The notes under the pieces were generated by a model. The model did no database searches and was not told the DNA's origin. It was given only the letters and a program-made list of their open reading frames with translations. From Planctomicrobium sp051465645 (lineage in GTDB: Bacteria > Planctomycetota > Planctomycetia > Planctomycetales > Planctomycetaceae), in contig NZ_CP195790.1 in NCBI RefSeq assembly GCF_051465645.1, forward strand, positions 2,976,001 through 3,040,000: 64,000 nt of DNA, given 5' to 3'. Below, piece by piece: positions 26,738 through 35,320 of the stretch (position 1 is its first letter; each line of letters starts with the position of its first letter). The translations under genes were made by a program, and so were the position numbers.

Positions 26738-28324
26738 ATGGTACTCACACCAGAACAAGAAGGAATTGGGAAAGAAAATTTCTCCAATGCTGTGGACGGT
26801 CTGTCGGCGGGGGACTTGACCAGACGCGACGCCATAAAAGCAGCGGCAGCCGGAACTCTCGGGGTCGGTGCTGCTTACTTCGGTTACAAAGAACTGCAAT
26901 CTGAACGTGTCCGTGTTGCCTTCATCGGAACCGGAGACGAAGGAAACATCCTTCTCAACGAGCACCCGGACAAGTACATGGAAGTCGTTGCGATCGCAGA
27001 CCTGCGACCAACGAACCGCGAACGTGCTTTCAAAGGTGACGGCAACGACATCCGCATGGGCTTGATCAAGAAACTCGGCACTGAAGCCGCAGGGAAGATC
27101 GAGCGATTCAACAGTCACAAAGAAGTGATCGAGAACGCGAAGCGGCTCAATATTGAAGCCGTTATCATCGCGACTCCACTGGTGACACATGCTCCAATCG
27201 CAATCGACTGTCTCGATGCAGGACTTCACGTCCTGACAGAGAAGCTGATGGCTCGTACGGTCACTCAGTGCAAAGAGATGATTCGCAAGGCGAAAGAAAA
27301 GAACCTGCTGCTGGCCGTTGGTCATCAACGCCACTACAGCGTTCTTTATCACCATGCGAACAACATCGTCCAGAGCGGCGCTCTCGGCGACATCAAATAC
27401 ATCCGTGCTCAGTGGCACCGAAACAACAGCTTCCCGCATGGCGACAGCTGGGTGAAATCGGTTCCAAAAGCCGATGCAGAAGGCCTCAAGGGAACTGACC
27501 TTAAGGACTTCAAATTCCAGGACGTCGACAAGCTCGTTAACTGGCGTCTGTACAACGAAACTGGCGGCGGTCTGATGGCCGAGCTGGGAAGTCACCAACT
27601 GGATGCATGCAGCATCTTCCTGGGAAAAGTTCACCCGATTGCTGTCCACGGATACGGCGGGAAGAACTTCTACGGCATCGAAGGCGTCGGCCCGAGCGAT
27701 AAGTGGAACGATCACCGCGAAATCGACGACGCGATCTACGTCACCTTCGAATTCCCTGGCAAGCACTACGAAAAGAATGATCGCGACATCTGTGTCGTGA
27801 CTTATTCTTCAATCAGCACCAATAAGTTCGAACCTTACGGCGAACTGGTCTACGGCAGCCGCGGAACTCTGTTCATGAAGACAGAGAAAGAAGCAATGCT
27901 GTGGAAGGAAGAAGGTCGCGGTAGCACCGGGGGTGGACCGGATCAGCGTTTGTGGGCGATTTCCGGAAACGCAGCAGGCGGCGGACCAGTTCTTGAAGCG
28001 TATGAAACGACTTCAGGTGCGGCCAAAGCAAACAGCAGCGGAACCGATTGGGCAACCAACGTCAGCCGCGGGTATCGCGAAGAGATGGAGCACTTCTGCT
28101 ACGCGATCCGCAATCAGGGACCAACCTTCTGGCCGAATGGAAAGCCAATTCCAGCAAGCGAAGGTGGCCTGCGCTGCAACGGTGTCGTCGCTATGGCAGA
28201 TGCAATCATGGCTCTGACCGCCAACCTTGCAATGGCGAAGCGAAAGCGAATTGAGTTCAAAGCCGACTGGTTCGATCCAGAAAGCGATGCTGCTCCAGAA
28301 ACCGACAAAGACATCATCGGATAG
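26738..28324 (+). CDS. Gfo/Idh/MocA oxidoreductase with twin-arginine signal
   Basis: 528 residues, with AGGAG upstream of ATG 26738. Unusual N-terminus of about 30 residues before LTRRDAIKAAAAGTLGVGAA, a twin-arginine signal. Then the NAD(P)-binding domain VRVAFIGTGDEGN near 64, VVAIADLRPTN, and TEKLMARTVTQCKEM with the conserved Glu-Lys of the family near 168. The substrate-binding half contains NETGGGLMAELGSHQLDACS with the catalytic-type His and Asp. Such secreted or Tat-routed Gfo/Idh proteins are abundant in planctomycetes and are thought to act on sugars or inositols; the substrate is unknown. Followed by a strong terminator, monocistronic. Confidence 0.9.
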   Translation: MVLTPEQEGIGKENFSNAVDGLSAGDLTRRDAIKAAAAGTLGVGAAYFGYKELQSERVRVAFIGTGDEGNILLNEHPDKYMEVVAIADLRPTNRERAFKGDGNDIRMGLIKKLGTEAAGKIERFNSHKEVIENAKRLNIEAVIIATPLVTHAPIAIDCLDAGLHVLTEKLMARTVTQCKEMIRKAKEKNLLLAVGHQRHYSVLYHHANNIVQSGALGDIKYIRAQWHRNNSFPHGDSWVKSVPKADAEGLKGTDLKDFKFQDVDKLVNWRLYNETGGGLMAELGSHQLDACSIFLGKVHPIAVHGYGGKNFYGIEGVGPSDKWNDHREIDDAIYVTFEFPGKHYEKNDRDICVVTYSSISTNKFEPYGELVYGSRGTLFMKTEKEAMLWKEEGRGSTGGGPDQRLWAISGNAAGGGPVLEAYETTSGAAKANSSGTDWATNVSRGYREEMEHFCYAIRNQGPTFWPNGKPIPASEGGLRCNGVVAMADAIMALTANLAMAKRKRIEFKADWFDPESDAAPETDKDIIG

Positions 28325-28345
28325 TCTGGTTTCAGATTGACTAAA

Positions 28346-28381
28346 AAAAGATGCCGCGTGCTTCTGCATGCGGCATCTTTT
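28346..28381. terminator. Terminator after Gfo/Idh gene
   Basis: 12-bp stem (28346-28357 with 28370-28381) flanked by seven A on the left and four T on the right, so it may serve both this gene and convergent coaB. Confidence 0.87.
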
Positions 28382-28436
28382 CGTTTGATGTGCGACGTTT
28401 TCAGGAGCAGGGCATCACAACAAAAGTCCCACTGCA

Positions 28437-29060
28437 TCATTGGGAGACGGCTTGATCAATCCAGGTTGTCAGGCCAGTCGCGACTTCTGTCTTGGGGCCA
28501 GACCAGCGTGTGACCGTTTCGCCATCGGCTCCAATGAACTCACACTCATTGACCTCAGAACCAATCGCGCTCGGAGAATTCAACACGATCCAGTCGCAAT
28601 TCTTGCGTCGTAATTTCTGGAGTGCATTTTCTCGTGGATTCTGAGCTTCAAGTGCAAAGCCGACGACCCAACGTTCTTCTTTCATCCGTCCCAGCTCAGC
28701 GAGAACGTCATCGGTTTCGATCATCTCGATCGTGATCGGGCCTCCGGTCTTGGAGAGCTTCCCTGAGACCCGTTCTTTGGGTTTGTAATCACAAACAGCT
28801 GCGGTCGCGATCACTCCATCACACTCAGGAAACAGGCGAACTGCCGTTTCTCTCATCTGGCCAGTGGTCATGACAGAATGGAACTCGCAACCGACCGGAG
28901 GTGTCATTTCGACCGGCCCGGAAACAAGAACAACGTCCCATCCCAATTGCAGCCCCGCTTGAACAATTGCGTAGCCCATCTTGCCACTGCTGGCATTGGA
29001 CAAATACCGAACATCATCCAGGTATTCACGCGTCGGTCCAGCGGTCACAAGCACACGCAT
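28437..29060 (-). CDS. coaB: Phosphopantothenate-cysteine ligase (CoaB domain only)
   Basis: 207 residues from ATG 29060 (AAGGA 6 nt upstream; ATG 29066 is possible but its ribosome site would abut it). Joins cysteine to 4'-phosphopantothenate in coenzyme A synthesis. Signatures: RVLVTAGPTREYLDDVRYLS, NASSGKMGYAIV, and ATAAVCDYKP near 120. The usual bacterial protein is a CoaC-CoaB fusion of about 400 residues; here only the CoaB half is present and no CoaC half is adjacent. Separate CoaB and CoaC are known in some bacteria. Confidence 0.9.
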   Translation of the reverse strand: MRVLVTAGPTREYLDDVRYLSNASSGKMGYAIVQAGLQLGWDVVLVSGPVEMTPPVGCEFHSVMTTGQMRETAVRLFPECDGVIATAAVCDYKPKERVSGKLSKTGGPITIEMIETDDVLAELGRMKEERWVVGFALEAQNPRENALQKLRRKNCDWIVLNSPSAIGSEVNECEFIGADGETVTRWSGPKTEVATGLTTWIDQAVSQ

Positions 29061-29106
29061 TCCCATTCCTTCTCAATCGGTCGAATCGACTTATCCAAAT
29101 GCAAAA

Positions 29107-29150
29107 CCCTCTCACTCGTGATTCAGTTCGAAAACTGACGAGTGAGAGGG
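29107..29150 (-). terminator. Terminator after TPR protein gene
   Basis: 13-bp perfect stem (29107-29119 with 29138-29150). On the minus strand it is followed by TTTTG; it lies 148 nt past the TPR gene stop and before the coaB start, so it probably ends the TPR transcript. Confidence 0.65.
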
Positions 29151-29297
29151 AATCTTTTTCGGCCAGTTCTCATGTCCATTCAAAGACACAAGACCACAAG
29201 GCTTTGAGCATATCAGGGATCATTTGGCGAAATGGCGAAGAGCTGATCTACAGCCCTTCAACTCCCGTTCACCTTCACACGATCCTGAACTCCGACG

Positions 29298-30722
29298 TTA
29301 CTTCGTCTGACTCACGGCAATCATTGACCCGCGATACGCTGACAGCTTTGGAAGTTTGTTCACAGTCGCTTGCTTGAAGTAAGCCTGTGCATCCGCAGCT
29401 CGCCCACGTCGTTGCAGCTCCATTCCGATGAAGTAATAGCCTTCGCACAACTGAGCGTTTCGGGCGGCTTCATCTTTTGAGCTGACAGATTGCAGCATTG
29501 CCGCGGCATCAAGTTTGCCGAGCTGGAACAGGACCAGCTTGTCAATCCAGTCCTGCTTGTCTTCTGCTTTGGCTGAAGATTCCGTATAGCTCGCGTTATC
29601 AATCTGCTGAAGACGCATTTCAGCACACAACTTCCAAGGCAACAGGAAACGCATGCGGTTATCAATTTTCAGTGCGTTGTTGAACGAAGCGAGAGCTCCA
29701 GTGAAGTCCTGTGCAAAGAACAGAGCAAACCCCAGGTCAGCATGAGCCATTGGGTTGCGAGATGCGTTCTGGGCAACCGTGCGGTAATCAGAAATCGCTT
29801 CCTGCAGGCGTCCGGCATTCAGACGCACAGTCGCACGCAGGTTCATCGCCCCGTACTGTTGTGGATCAACTGCCAGTGCCTGTGAAAGTGCTGTGTCTGC
29901 ACTCGTCAGGTCTCCAGCTTCCATGTAAGCGAAACCACGATTGACGTATGCAGGAATGAACTTGCTGTCGACCTGAATTGCTTTATTGAAGTCGGCCAGA
30001 GCTTCGTGAGCACGTCCCTGAGCCTGAAGAAACATCCCGCGATTATTGTAGGTCACAGGATTTTCAGGAAACACTTCGACAACTTTACTGTAAGCGGCAA
30101 TCGCTTCAGCAGGTGTCTTTGTTCGAGCAGCAACGTCAGCGGAGAGCATGTAAGCTGCGAGATGCTTTGGGTCGAGCTTCAACGTTTCTGCAATGTCATT
30201 TTGAACGGCAGGAAAGTCCTTCAGTTGAAGGTTTGCCTGAGCTCGCTGGTAGAACATGTTAGCACGCTGTTCAGGATCGAGGTCATCTCGTTCCAGTACA
30301 GAATCAGCAACAGTTCTGGCAGTCTGAGCATGGACTGGCTTGCCTTCCATCAACGACAGATGGCTCATCCCGAAAATGTAAGGCAGATAATATTCTGCCT
30401 TTCCTTTTCCTTCGTGACGAATCGCTTCACGGGAATCTGCGATCCCCTGGCGGACCAGTTCAACATTGCCGCTCACGATCCCGAGCTCGACTCGACTGCT
30501 TCCTCGCAAGTACAGAGCAATATGATCGTTAGGGTCCGTTGCCAAGACCTGATCACATGCCTGGATCGCTTTCGGGAAATCTCGTCCCTGATAGGCCGTG
30601 TTTGCAGCGTCGAGCAATGGATTTGGCTGCGGCGCTTGAGGAGCTGGTTGAGCCAGTGCAGTTGCGGCACTCAGCACCAACAGGGCAGCAGACAGAAATA
30701 TTCCTCTAAACACACAAGACAT
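29298..30722 (-). CDS. Secreted TPR-repeat protein
   Basis: 474 residues from ATG 30722, chosen for its AGGAG ribosome site 9 nt upstream and for the signal peptide that follows (MSCVFRGIFLSAALLVLSA, cleaved after ALA). About ten tetratricopeptide repeats from residue 35 to 400, for example AAYSKVVEVFPENPVTYNNR, ALADFNKAIQVDSKFIPAYV, and SADTALSQALAVDPQQYGAM. TPR arrays bind partner proteins; likely periplasmic. Partner unknown. Confidence 0.88.
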   Translation of the reverse strand: MSCVFRGIFLSAALLVLSAATALAQPAPQAPQPNPLLDAANTAYQGRDFPKAIQACDQVLATDPNDHIALYLRGSSRVELGIVSGNVELVRQGIADSREAIRHEGKGKAEYYLPYIFGMSHLSLMEGKPVHAQTARTVADSVLERDDLDPEQRANMFYQRAQANLQLKDFPAVQNDIAETLKLDPKHLAAYMLSADVAARTKTPAEAIAAYSKVVEVFPENPVTYNNRGMFLQAQGRAHEALADFNKAIQVDSKFIPAYVNRGFAYMEAGDLTSADTALSQALAVDPQQYGAMNLRATVRLNAGRLQEAISDYRTVAQNASRNPMAHADLGFALFFAQDFTGALASFNNALKIDNRMRFLLPWKLCAEMRLQQIDNASYTESSAKAEDKQDWIDKLVLFQLGKLDAAAMLQSVSSKDEAARNAQLCEGYYFIGMELQRRGRAADAQAYFKQATVNKLPKLSAYRGSMIAVSQTK

Positions 30723-31157
30723 CTTCCCAACTCCTTTCGGGCGACGAACCAATTCATCCTCAGTTAGTACTGAATCCAGAAAAGCAGGGCAAGAGCAAAG
30801 TTACCCAAGGTATCGCAACACCCTGCTTACGACAGAATCACCAGCAGTGCAAACCAGCCCACCCCAAACCATTATCATTGTGATTATCCATAAGAAACGA
30901 CCGCTCCGACCCTGCGATCTTTCCGGCTCGTTTCAGATTCCATTCGTATTCTGGATCTACCTTGAACGGCAGTAACGGCACAAAGAAACCACATTCTGCT
31001 CCAATCGACGACGCACTCTGTAAAACATGCTCTAATAACAATGAGTGCGCCACTGTCGAATTGAAGATCTGTTCGATCACGTCACCAGCCGAATCGACTT
31101 CCAGTTCAAACGCCCAGCACTTCTGATTTCATTCTTTTCAAAACAGGCGAAACGCTC
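30723..31157. other. Intergenic region between divergent genes
   Basis: 435 bases. Must contain promoters for the TPR and DUF255 genes. One frame on the minus strand (30838-31080, GTG start, 80 codons) has a protein-like composition but no recognisable family and no clear ribosome site, so I do not call it. Confidence 0.35.
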
Positions 31158-33212
31158 GTGTCACACGCACATCAGACAGACCGTCCAGCAAATGCGTTGG
31201 CCCACGAATCCAGTCCCTACCTGTTGCAGCACGCATTCAATCCCGTCAATTGGATGCCCTGGGGTCCTGAAGCGTTTGAAAAAGCACGAACCGAAGACAA
31301 ACCGATCTTCCTCTCTGTCGGCTACAGTGCCTGTCACTGGTGCCACGTCATGGAGCGGGAGAGCTTCGAGAACGACACGATCGCCGCGTTTTTGAACGAA
31401 CACTACGTCTCGATCAAGGTCGACCGCGAAGAACGGCCTGACATCGATCAGATCTATATGTCCGCAGTGCAGTTGATCACTCGGCGCGGGGGATGGCCGA
31501 TGTCGGTCTTCATCACTCCGGAAGGGGCTCCATTCTATGGTGGCACCTATTGGCCGCCTCAATCGCGAATGGGGATGCCCGGCTTTCTCGATATTCTTAA
31601 GAAGCTCCAGGACTATTGGGCAAATCGCCGTCACGAAGTTGAGAACAGCGCATCGCAGCTGGTTGAGGCAGTTGATGGCCTTGCCGCTCCCGTCTTCGAA
31701 CGGATTGAACTCGGACCTGAGACGATTAACAAAGCCACAGAAGAACTAGTCTCATCAGCAGATCGACGACTCGGAGGGTTTGGAGGCGCTCCTAAGTTTC
31801 CGCATCCAATGGACATTCGAGTTCTGTTGCGAGGCTGGAAACGGACTGGTAATCCGTTGGCCCTTGAGATGGCACTGTTGACGCTCAACAAGATGGCTCA
31901 TGGCGGGATCTACGATCAGCTGGGAGGCGGATTTCATCGCTATTCGACAGACGCACACTGGCTGGTGCCTCACTTTGAGAAGATGCTCTACGACAATGCG
32001 TTGCTCGTCCCGGCTTATCTGGAGGCGTATCAGATCACGCAGGATCGTGCATATGCGGACACTGCCAGAGAGACACTTGAATACGTCCTTCGAGAGATGA
32101 CCGCTCCAGAAGGCGGGTTCTATAGTGCTCAAGATGCGGACAGTGAAGGAGTGGAAGGAAAGTTCTTCGTTTGGACAGATCGCGAGATCATCCAGATTCT
32201 CGGCGAGACAGAAGGACAACTTTTCAACCGGTGCTATGACGTCACTCCGGGAGGCAACTGGGAAGGGCATTCCATTCTGAATCGTCCACAGAGCTGGACT
32301 GAACTGAGCGGACTGGAAGGAATCACAGTCGACGAACTCGAATCTCGACTCAGCGCCAGTCGAACGAAACTTCTCGCTGTCCGTGAGAAGCGAATTGCGC
32401 CAGGGCGAGACGACAAAATCCTCGTCAGCTGGAACGGGATGATGATTACCGCCTTCGCTCAGGCCTCATTGGTCCTGAATGAGCCGCGGTATCGCGACGC
32501 CGCAACCAATGCTTGTGACTTCCTGTTGAACAATGTCACAAATGATCAGGGAGAGCTGTTTCATAGTTACCAGAATGGGCAGGCTCGGTTCACCGCCTAC
32601 TCGGACGACTACGCATGCCTGATCGACGGTCTGCTGGAAACGGCACAGGCGTCTGGTCGATGGGATCTGCTGACAAAAGCTCAGCAACTTGCGGATAATG
32701 CCATTTCGCGTTTCTTCGATAACGCTGATGGTGGCTTCTTCTATACGGCAAATGATCACGAAAAGCTGATCACACGAACCAAGGACTCACAGGACAACGC
32801 AACTCCTTCCGGAAACGGAATGATGGCCACAGCGTTGCTGAAACTCGGCCGGTTGACCTCCCGCACGGATCTGGAAGACAAAGCTGTTGCGACTCTGAAT
32901 TACCTTTCAGGATTACTCGTGGAACATCCCCGAGCTGCCGGGCAAGCTGTGATGGCGCTCGACTTCCTCGTCGGTCCAACTTCCGAGATCGTCGTGACGG
33001 ATGCGAATGATGGAAACGCTCAGACGTTCGCAACCACCATCTGGAAACGGTTCATCCCGAACAAGCTGTTTGTGCACTCACTCGCTGCATCCCCTGCTCC
33101 ACTTGAGATCGTGGCAGGAAAGGGCGATCCACAACGATCGCTGCTTTACATCTGTGAGAGAGGAGTCTGCAGCACCCCGCTTACTGATGTTGAATCAGTG
33201 CCATCTCTCTGA
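31158..33212 (+). CDS. DUF255 thioredoxin-like/glycosidase-like protein (YyaL/SSP411 family)
   Basis: 684 residues, GTG start at 31158. N-terminal thioredoxin-like domain (about 10-170): SSPYLLQHAFNPVNWMPWG, then CHWCHVMERESFEN with a CxxC pair near 56-59, and GGWPMSVFITPEG. The C-terminal two thirds form an (alpha/alpha)6 barrel-like region: KFPHPMDIRVLL, LGGGFHRYSTDAHWLVPHFEKML, DADSEG, and ILVSWNGMMI. This matches the widely conserved DUF255 (YyaL, human SPATA20) family, whose function is unproven though a redox or sugar-modifying role has been suggested. No signal peptide. Length is normal for the family. Confidence 0.93.
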   Translation: MSHAHQTDRPANALAHESSPYLLQHAFNPVNWMPWGPEAFEKARTEDKPIFLSVGYSACHWCHVMERESFENDTIAAFLNEHYVSIKVDREERPDIDQIYMSAVQLITRRGGWPMSVFITPEGAPFYGGTYWPPQSRMGMPGFLDILKKLQDYWANRRHEVENSASQLVEAVDGLAAPVFERIELGPETINKATEELVSSADRRLGGFGGAPKFPHPMDIRVLLRGWKRTGNPLALEMALLTLNKMAHGGIYDQLGGGFHRYSTDAHWLVPHFEKMLYDNALLVPAYLEAYQITQDRAYADTARETLEYVLREMTAPEGGFYSAQDADSEGVEGKFFVWTDREIIQILGETEGQLFNRCYDVTPGGNWEGHSILNRPQSWTELSGLEGITVDELESRLSASRTKLLAVREKRIAPGRDDKILVSWNGMMITAFAQASLVLNEPRYRDAATNACDFLLNNVTNDQGELFHSYQNGQARFTAYSDDYACLIDGLLETAQASGRWDLLTKAQQLADNAISRFFDNADGGFFYTANDHEKLITRTKDSQDNATPSGNGMMATALLKLGRLTSRTDLEDKAVATLNYLSGLLVEHPRAAGQAVMALDFLVGPTSEIVVTDANDGNAQTFATTIWKRFIPNKLFVHSLAASPAPLEIVAGKGDPQRSLLYICERGVCSTPLTDVESVPSL

Positions 33213-33764
33213 AATTTCCTGAGACTTCGGCCCAAAAACGTGCTAATCGTTCAGGACTCGCCACAAGCTCGAAAACCGTCGGTATGACCGTTATTGCCTG
33301 ACTGGAATTCAGTGGATCAGGTCCAGTGAAGGACAATCAACTTCACGAATCAATCTTAACTCATTAGTCTGGTTACCATCAATCGCGTTCCACGGAACAG
33401 CGGTTGTACGAACGATTTCGAGTACCGATCTGCGGCTCTCTGAATCTGTAGAATTCGTCGAAACGATTGGAAATTTGCGTCCTTGTTCGTTCGCGTTTAC
33501 GTACTTAAACAGAGAGCCTTTCACTTGGTATTTTGGGGCGATCCTGAGATCCCGAGTGAGTGAACCTCCGGCAAGGTGTTGACCAGAAGCAACATCAAGA
33601 TCGGAATGAGATTCAACAACGTGGAGATTTCATCACTTCAAAACGCCAGTGAAATCAGGTGAAGTGAAGTTCTTCCACTGCATGGGCCAGTACAGCTGTC
33701 GGCGAAGGTCACGCCCAGCACCGTTTTACCGAGGAACCGTCGATCTGTACGGGAGCGGCAATAC
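33213..33764. other. Intergenic region
   Basis: 552 bases. No convincing gene, terminator or promoter. The small minus-strand frames here (33309-33524; 33638-33820) lack family features. Confidence 0.35.
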
Positions 33765-34136
33765 ATGCAACATCTAAAAATCTTCAACGTTGAAACCATT
33801 GGTGAAGCGATCATCGTCACCCCCAGAGGGGAAGGAAGCTCATTCCGCTATCAGGACCTGCATCTGGAAGCCAATGTCATTCGAGCACAGGTCAGTAAAC
33901 CTGGCGTTCGCCAACTGCTGATTGACCTGAACAGCATGGAATACTTCGGGTCCGAATTTATCGGTGCACTCGTCTCGATGCTCCGTGAGATCAAAACTCG
34001 CAGAGGGACCGGGAACTTCTGTTGTGCCAATCCGCAAATGCTGCAGGTGCTCAGCAACATGAGCCTTCTCCGCCTGTGGCCCCATTTTGAAACGCGGGAA
34101 GAAGCCCTCTCTTCCGTCACCGCAACAAAGTCATAA
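33765..34136 (+). CDS. Stand-alone STAS domain protein (anti-sigma antagonist-like)
   Basis: 123 residues with GGGAG upstream. Sequence fits a STAS fold: EAIIVTPRGEGSSFRYQDLHLEA, LLIDLNSMEYFGSEFIGAL near 58-76, then a helix rich in Met and Leu. The Ser in FGSEF may be the regulatory phosphosite, as in SpoIIAA-like antagonists. It resembles the C-terminal domain of the FHA-FHA-STAS protein at 19830 in several stretches (IIV-x-P-x-GE, H-x-EA, L-x-ID). Likely acts in a partner-switch with a kinase elsewhere. No neighbour suggests the partner. Confidence 0.75.
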   Translation: MQHLKIFNVETIGEAIIVTPRGEGSSFRYQDLHLEANVIRAQVSKPGVRQLLIDLNSMEYFGSEFIGALVSMLREIKTRRGTGNFCCANPQMLQVLSNMSLLRLWPHFETREEALSSVTATKS

Positions 34137-34521
34137 ATCACTCGCATCGGCGTGTAATTTCGAACGTCATTGTGAACCTGTCTTGGTTAGACAAACTAAG
34201 ACAGTGATCACATGCACACGTCACTGCCTCCGCTATTCACCCCCGCCGAGAACACAAGGTGCTCGGACGTAAATGTGTTTGAATCGAGGCACAAACCCAC
34301 GCCCGCCTGAACATTCGAAACGACCCGCACTATCGGCCCCACTCTGATCGCAATCTTCCGCAACAATCGCTGCAAGATTCTATACAGTAACGCGTTGCAG
34401 ACAAATCACTGTCAGTTCAGATCAGACGTTCATTCTCAAGTCACTTGGCTCTGCTGACGATGTTTGGTTGTGCGACGGGGACGGATACTCGTCGGGCGGC
34501 TAGTACTGAGGTGGAATTTTC
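34137..34521. other. Intergenic region with imperfect hairpin
   Basis: 385 bases. An 11-bp stem with one G-T pair (34178-34188 with 34194-34204) lies 42 nt past the STAS gene but is not followed by a T run; it may still stabilise or end that transcript. Otherwise nothing recognised. Confidence 0.4.
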
Positions 34522-35046
34522 ATGACGCAGCAGGTGAACGAGAACCGCTTACATCTCGGATTCTTGCGAGTCGCATTGACCGAACAGGGTTATGTTGGCG
34601 GACTTTTAGTCACCAACCACCTGGGACGGCCGCTCGAGTTCCAGTGTACAACTCCAGTTCGTGCCAATCGGACTCAGCAGATCCTGTATGGCCCGACATT
34701 GGAGCCATTCATCTATTCCGAACTGATCGGGAAGACACTGTTCGAACGATTGAGCGTGAAGCCACAATTGCTCATTGTCGCTCAAGACACTGTGCTCGAT
34801 GTTCGACGTCAAATCGAAATCCCTGTCATTTGTCTGATTGAATCAGGCGACAAAAAGGACCTGCCAGACGAGCTACGCGTTTCGCTGGGCAGACAGTCTT
34901 TCCAGATGCACAGTGAGTTCACAGAAGACCTGGAACGCATCTCGATCGCACAGAAAAGAATTCCAGCCGAAGCAGACATGCTTGAACCACTCGAACGGGT
35001 TCAGGATGCATTAAAGGAAACACTGAGAGCCGGTGCAGTTGCATAA
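34522..35046 (+). CDS. Hypothetical protein, 174 aa
   Basis: Not recognised. Strong GAGGTGGA ribosome site before ATG 34522. Mixed alpha/beta composition with no signal peptide or membrane segment: HLGFLRVALTEQGYVGGLLV near the start, then FQCTTPVRANRTQQILYGPT, a helical QLLIVAQDTVLDVRRQ, and a hydrophilic C-terminal half from about 125. Probably cytoplasmic. Lies 274 nt before the SNF2 helicase gene on the same strand, with a perfect inverted repeat in between, so co-transcription is uncertain. Confidence 0.75.
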   Translation: MTQQVNENRLHLGFLRVALTEQGYVGGLLVTNHLGRPLEFQCTTPVRANRTQQILYGPTLEPFIYSELIGKTLFERLSVKPQLLIVAQDTVLDVRRQIEIPVICLIESGDKKDLPDELRVSLGRQSFQMHSEFTEDLERISIAQKRIPAEADMLEPLERVQDALKETLRAGAVA

Positions 35047-35198
35047 CAAACAACTTGTCAGGCTGCCTGCGACACAAACGCGGGAAGCAGTCATACAGCA
35101 CATGAAATCAATGGAGACGGACGGGTGAGCAAGTTGCTCGATAAACGACATGGACGTCGCCACCCCGTTCGATTTCAAACCGAATCCAATTGGCCCTT

Positions 35199-35234
35199 GT
35201 CTTGTTGAATTCCGACTGATGAATTCAACAAGAC
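35199..35234. promoter_or_regulatory. Perfect 14-bp inverted repeat before SNF2 gene
   Basis: GTCTTGTTGAATTC at 35199-35212 and its exact complement at 35221-35234, loop of 8 nt. No T run follows on either side. Lies about 87 nt before the helicase start; could be an operator or mRNA structure. Confidence 0.55.
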
Positions 35235-35320
35235 ACGTCTCTGACTCTACTCGGTGTCAACGCGAGTCAGGGAAATAGAGCCTGATCCCATTGGATTACA
35301 AACTTCAGGCAGGGATGCCC

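Noticed and set aside
26621..27766. 381-codon open frame on the minus strand across the Gfo/Idh gene
   Set aside because: Antisense shadow of a clear oxidoreductase gene; no family features, and its codons follow the opposite strand's coding bias.
30838..31080. 80-codon minus-strand frame between TPR and DUF255 genes
   Set aside because: Protein-like composition but a GTG start without a ribosome site and no recognised family; could be a gene relic, not supportable.
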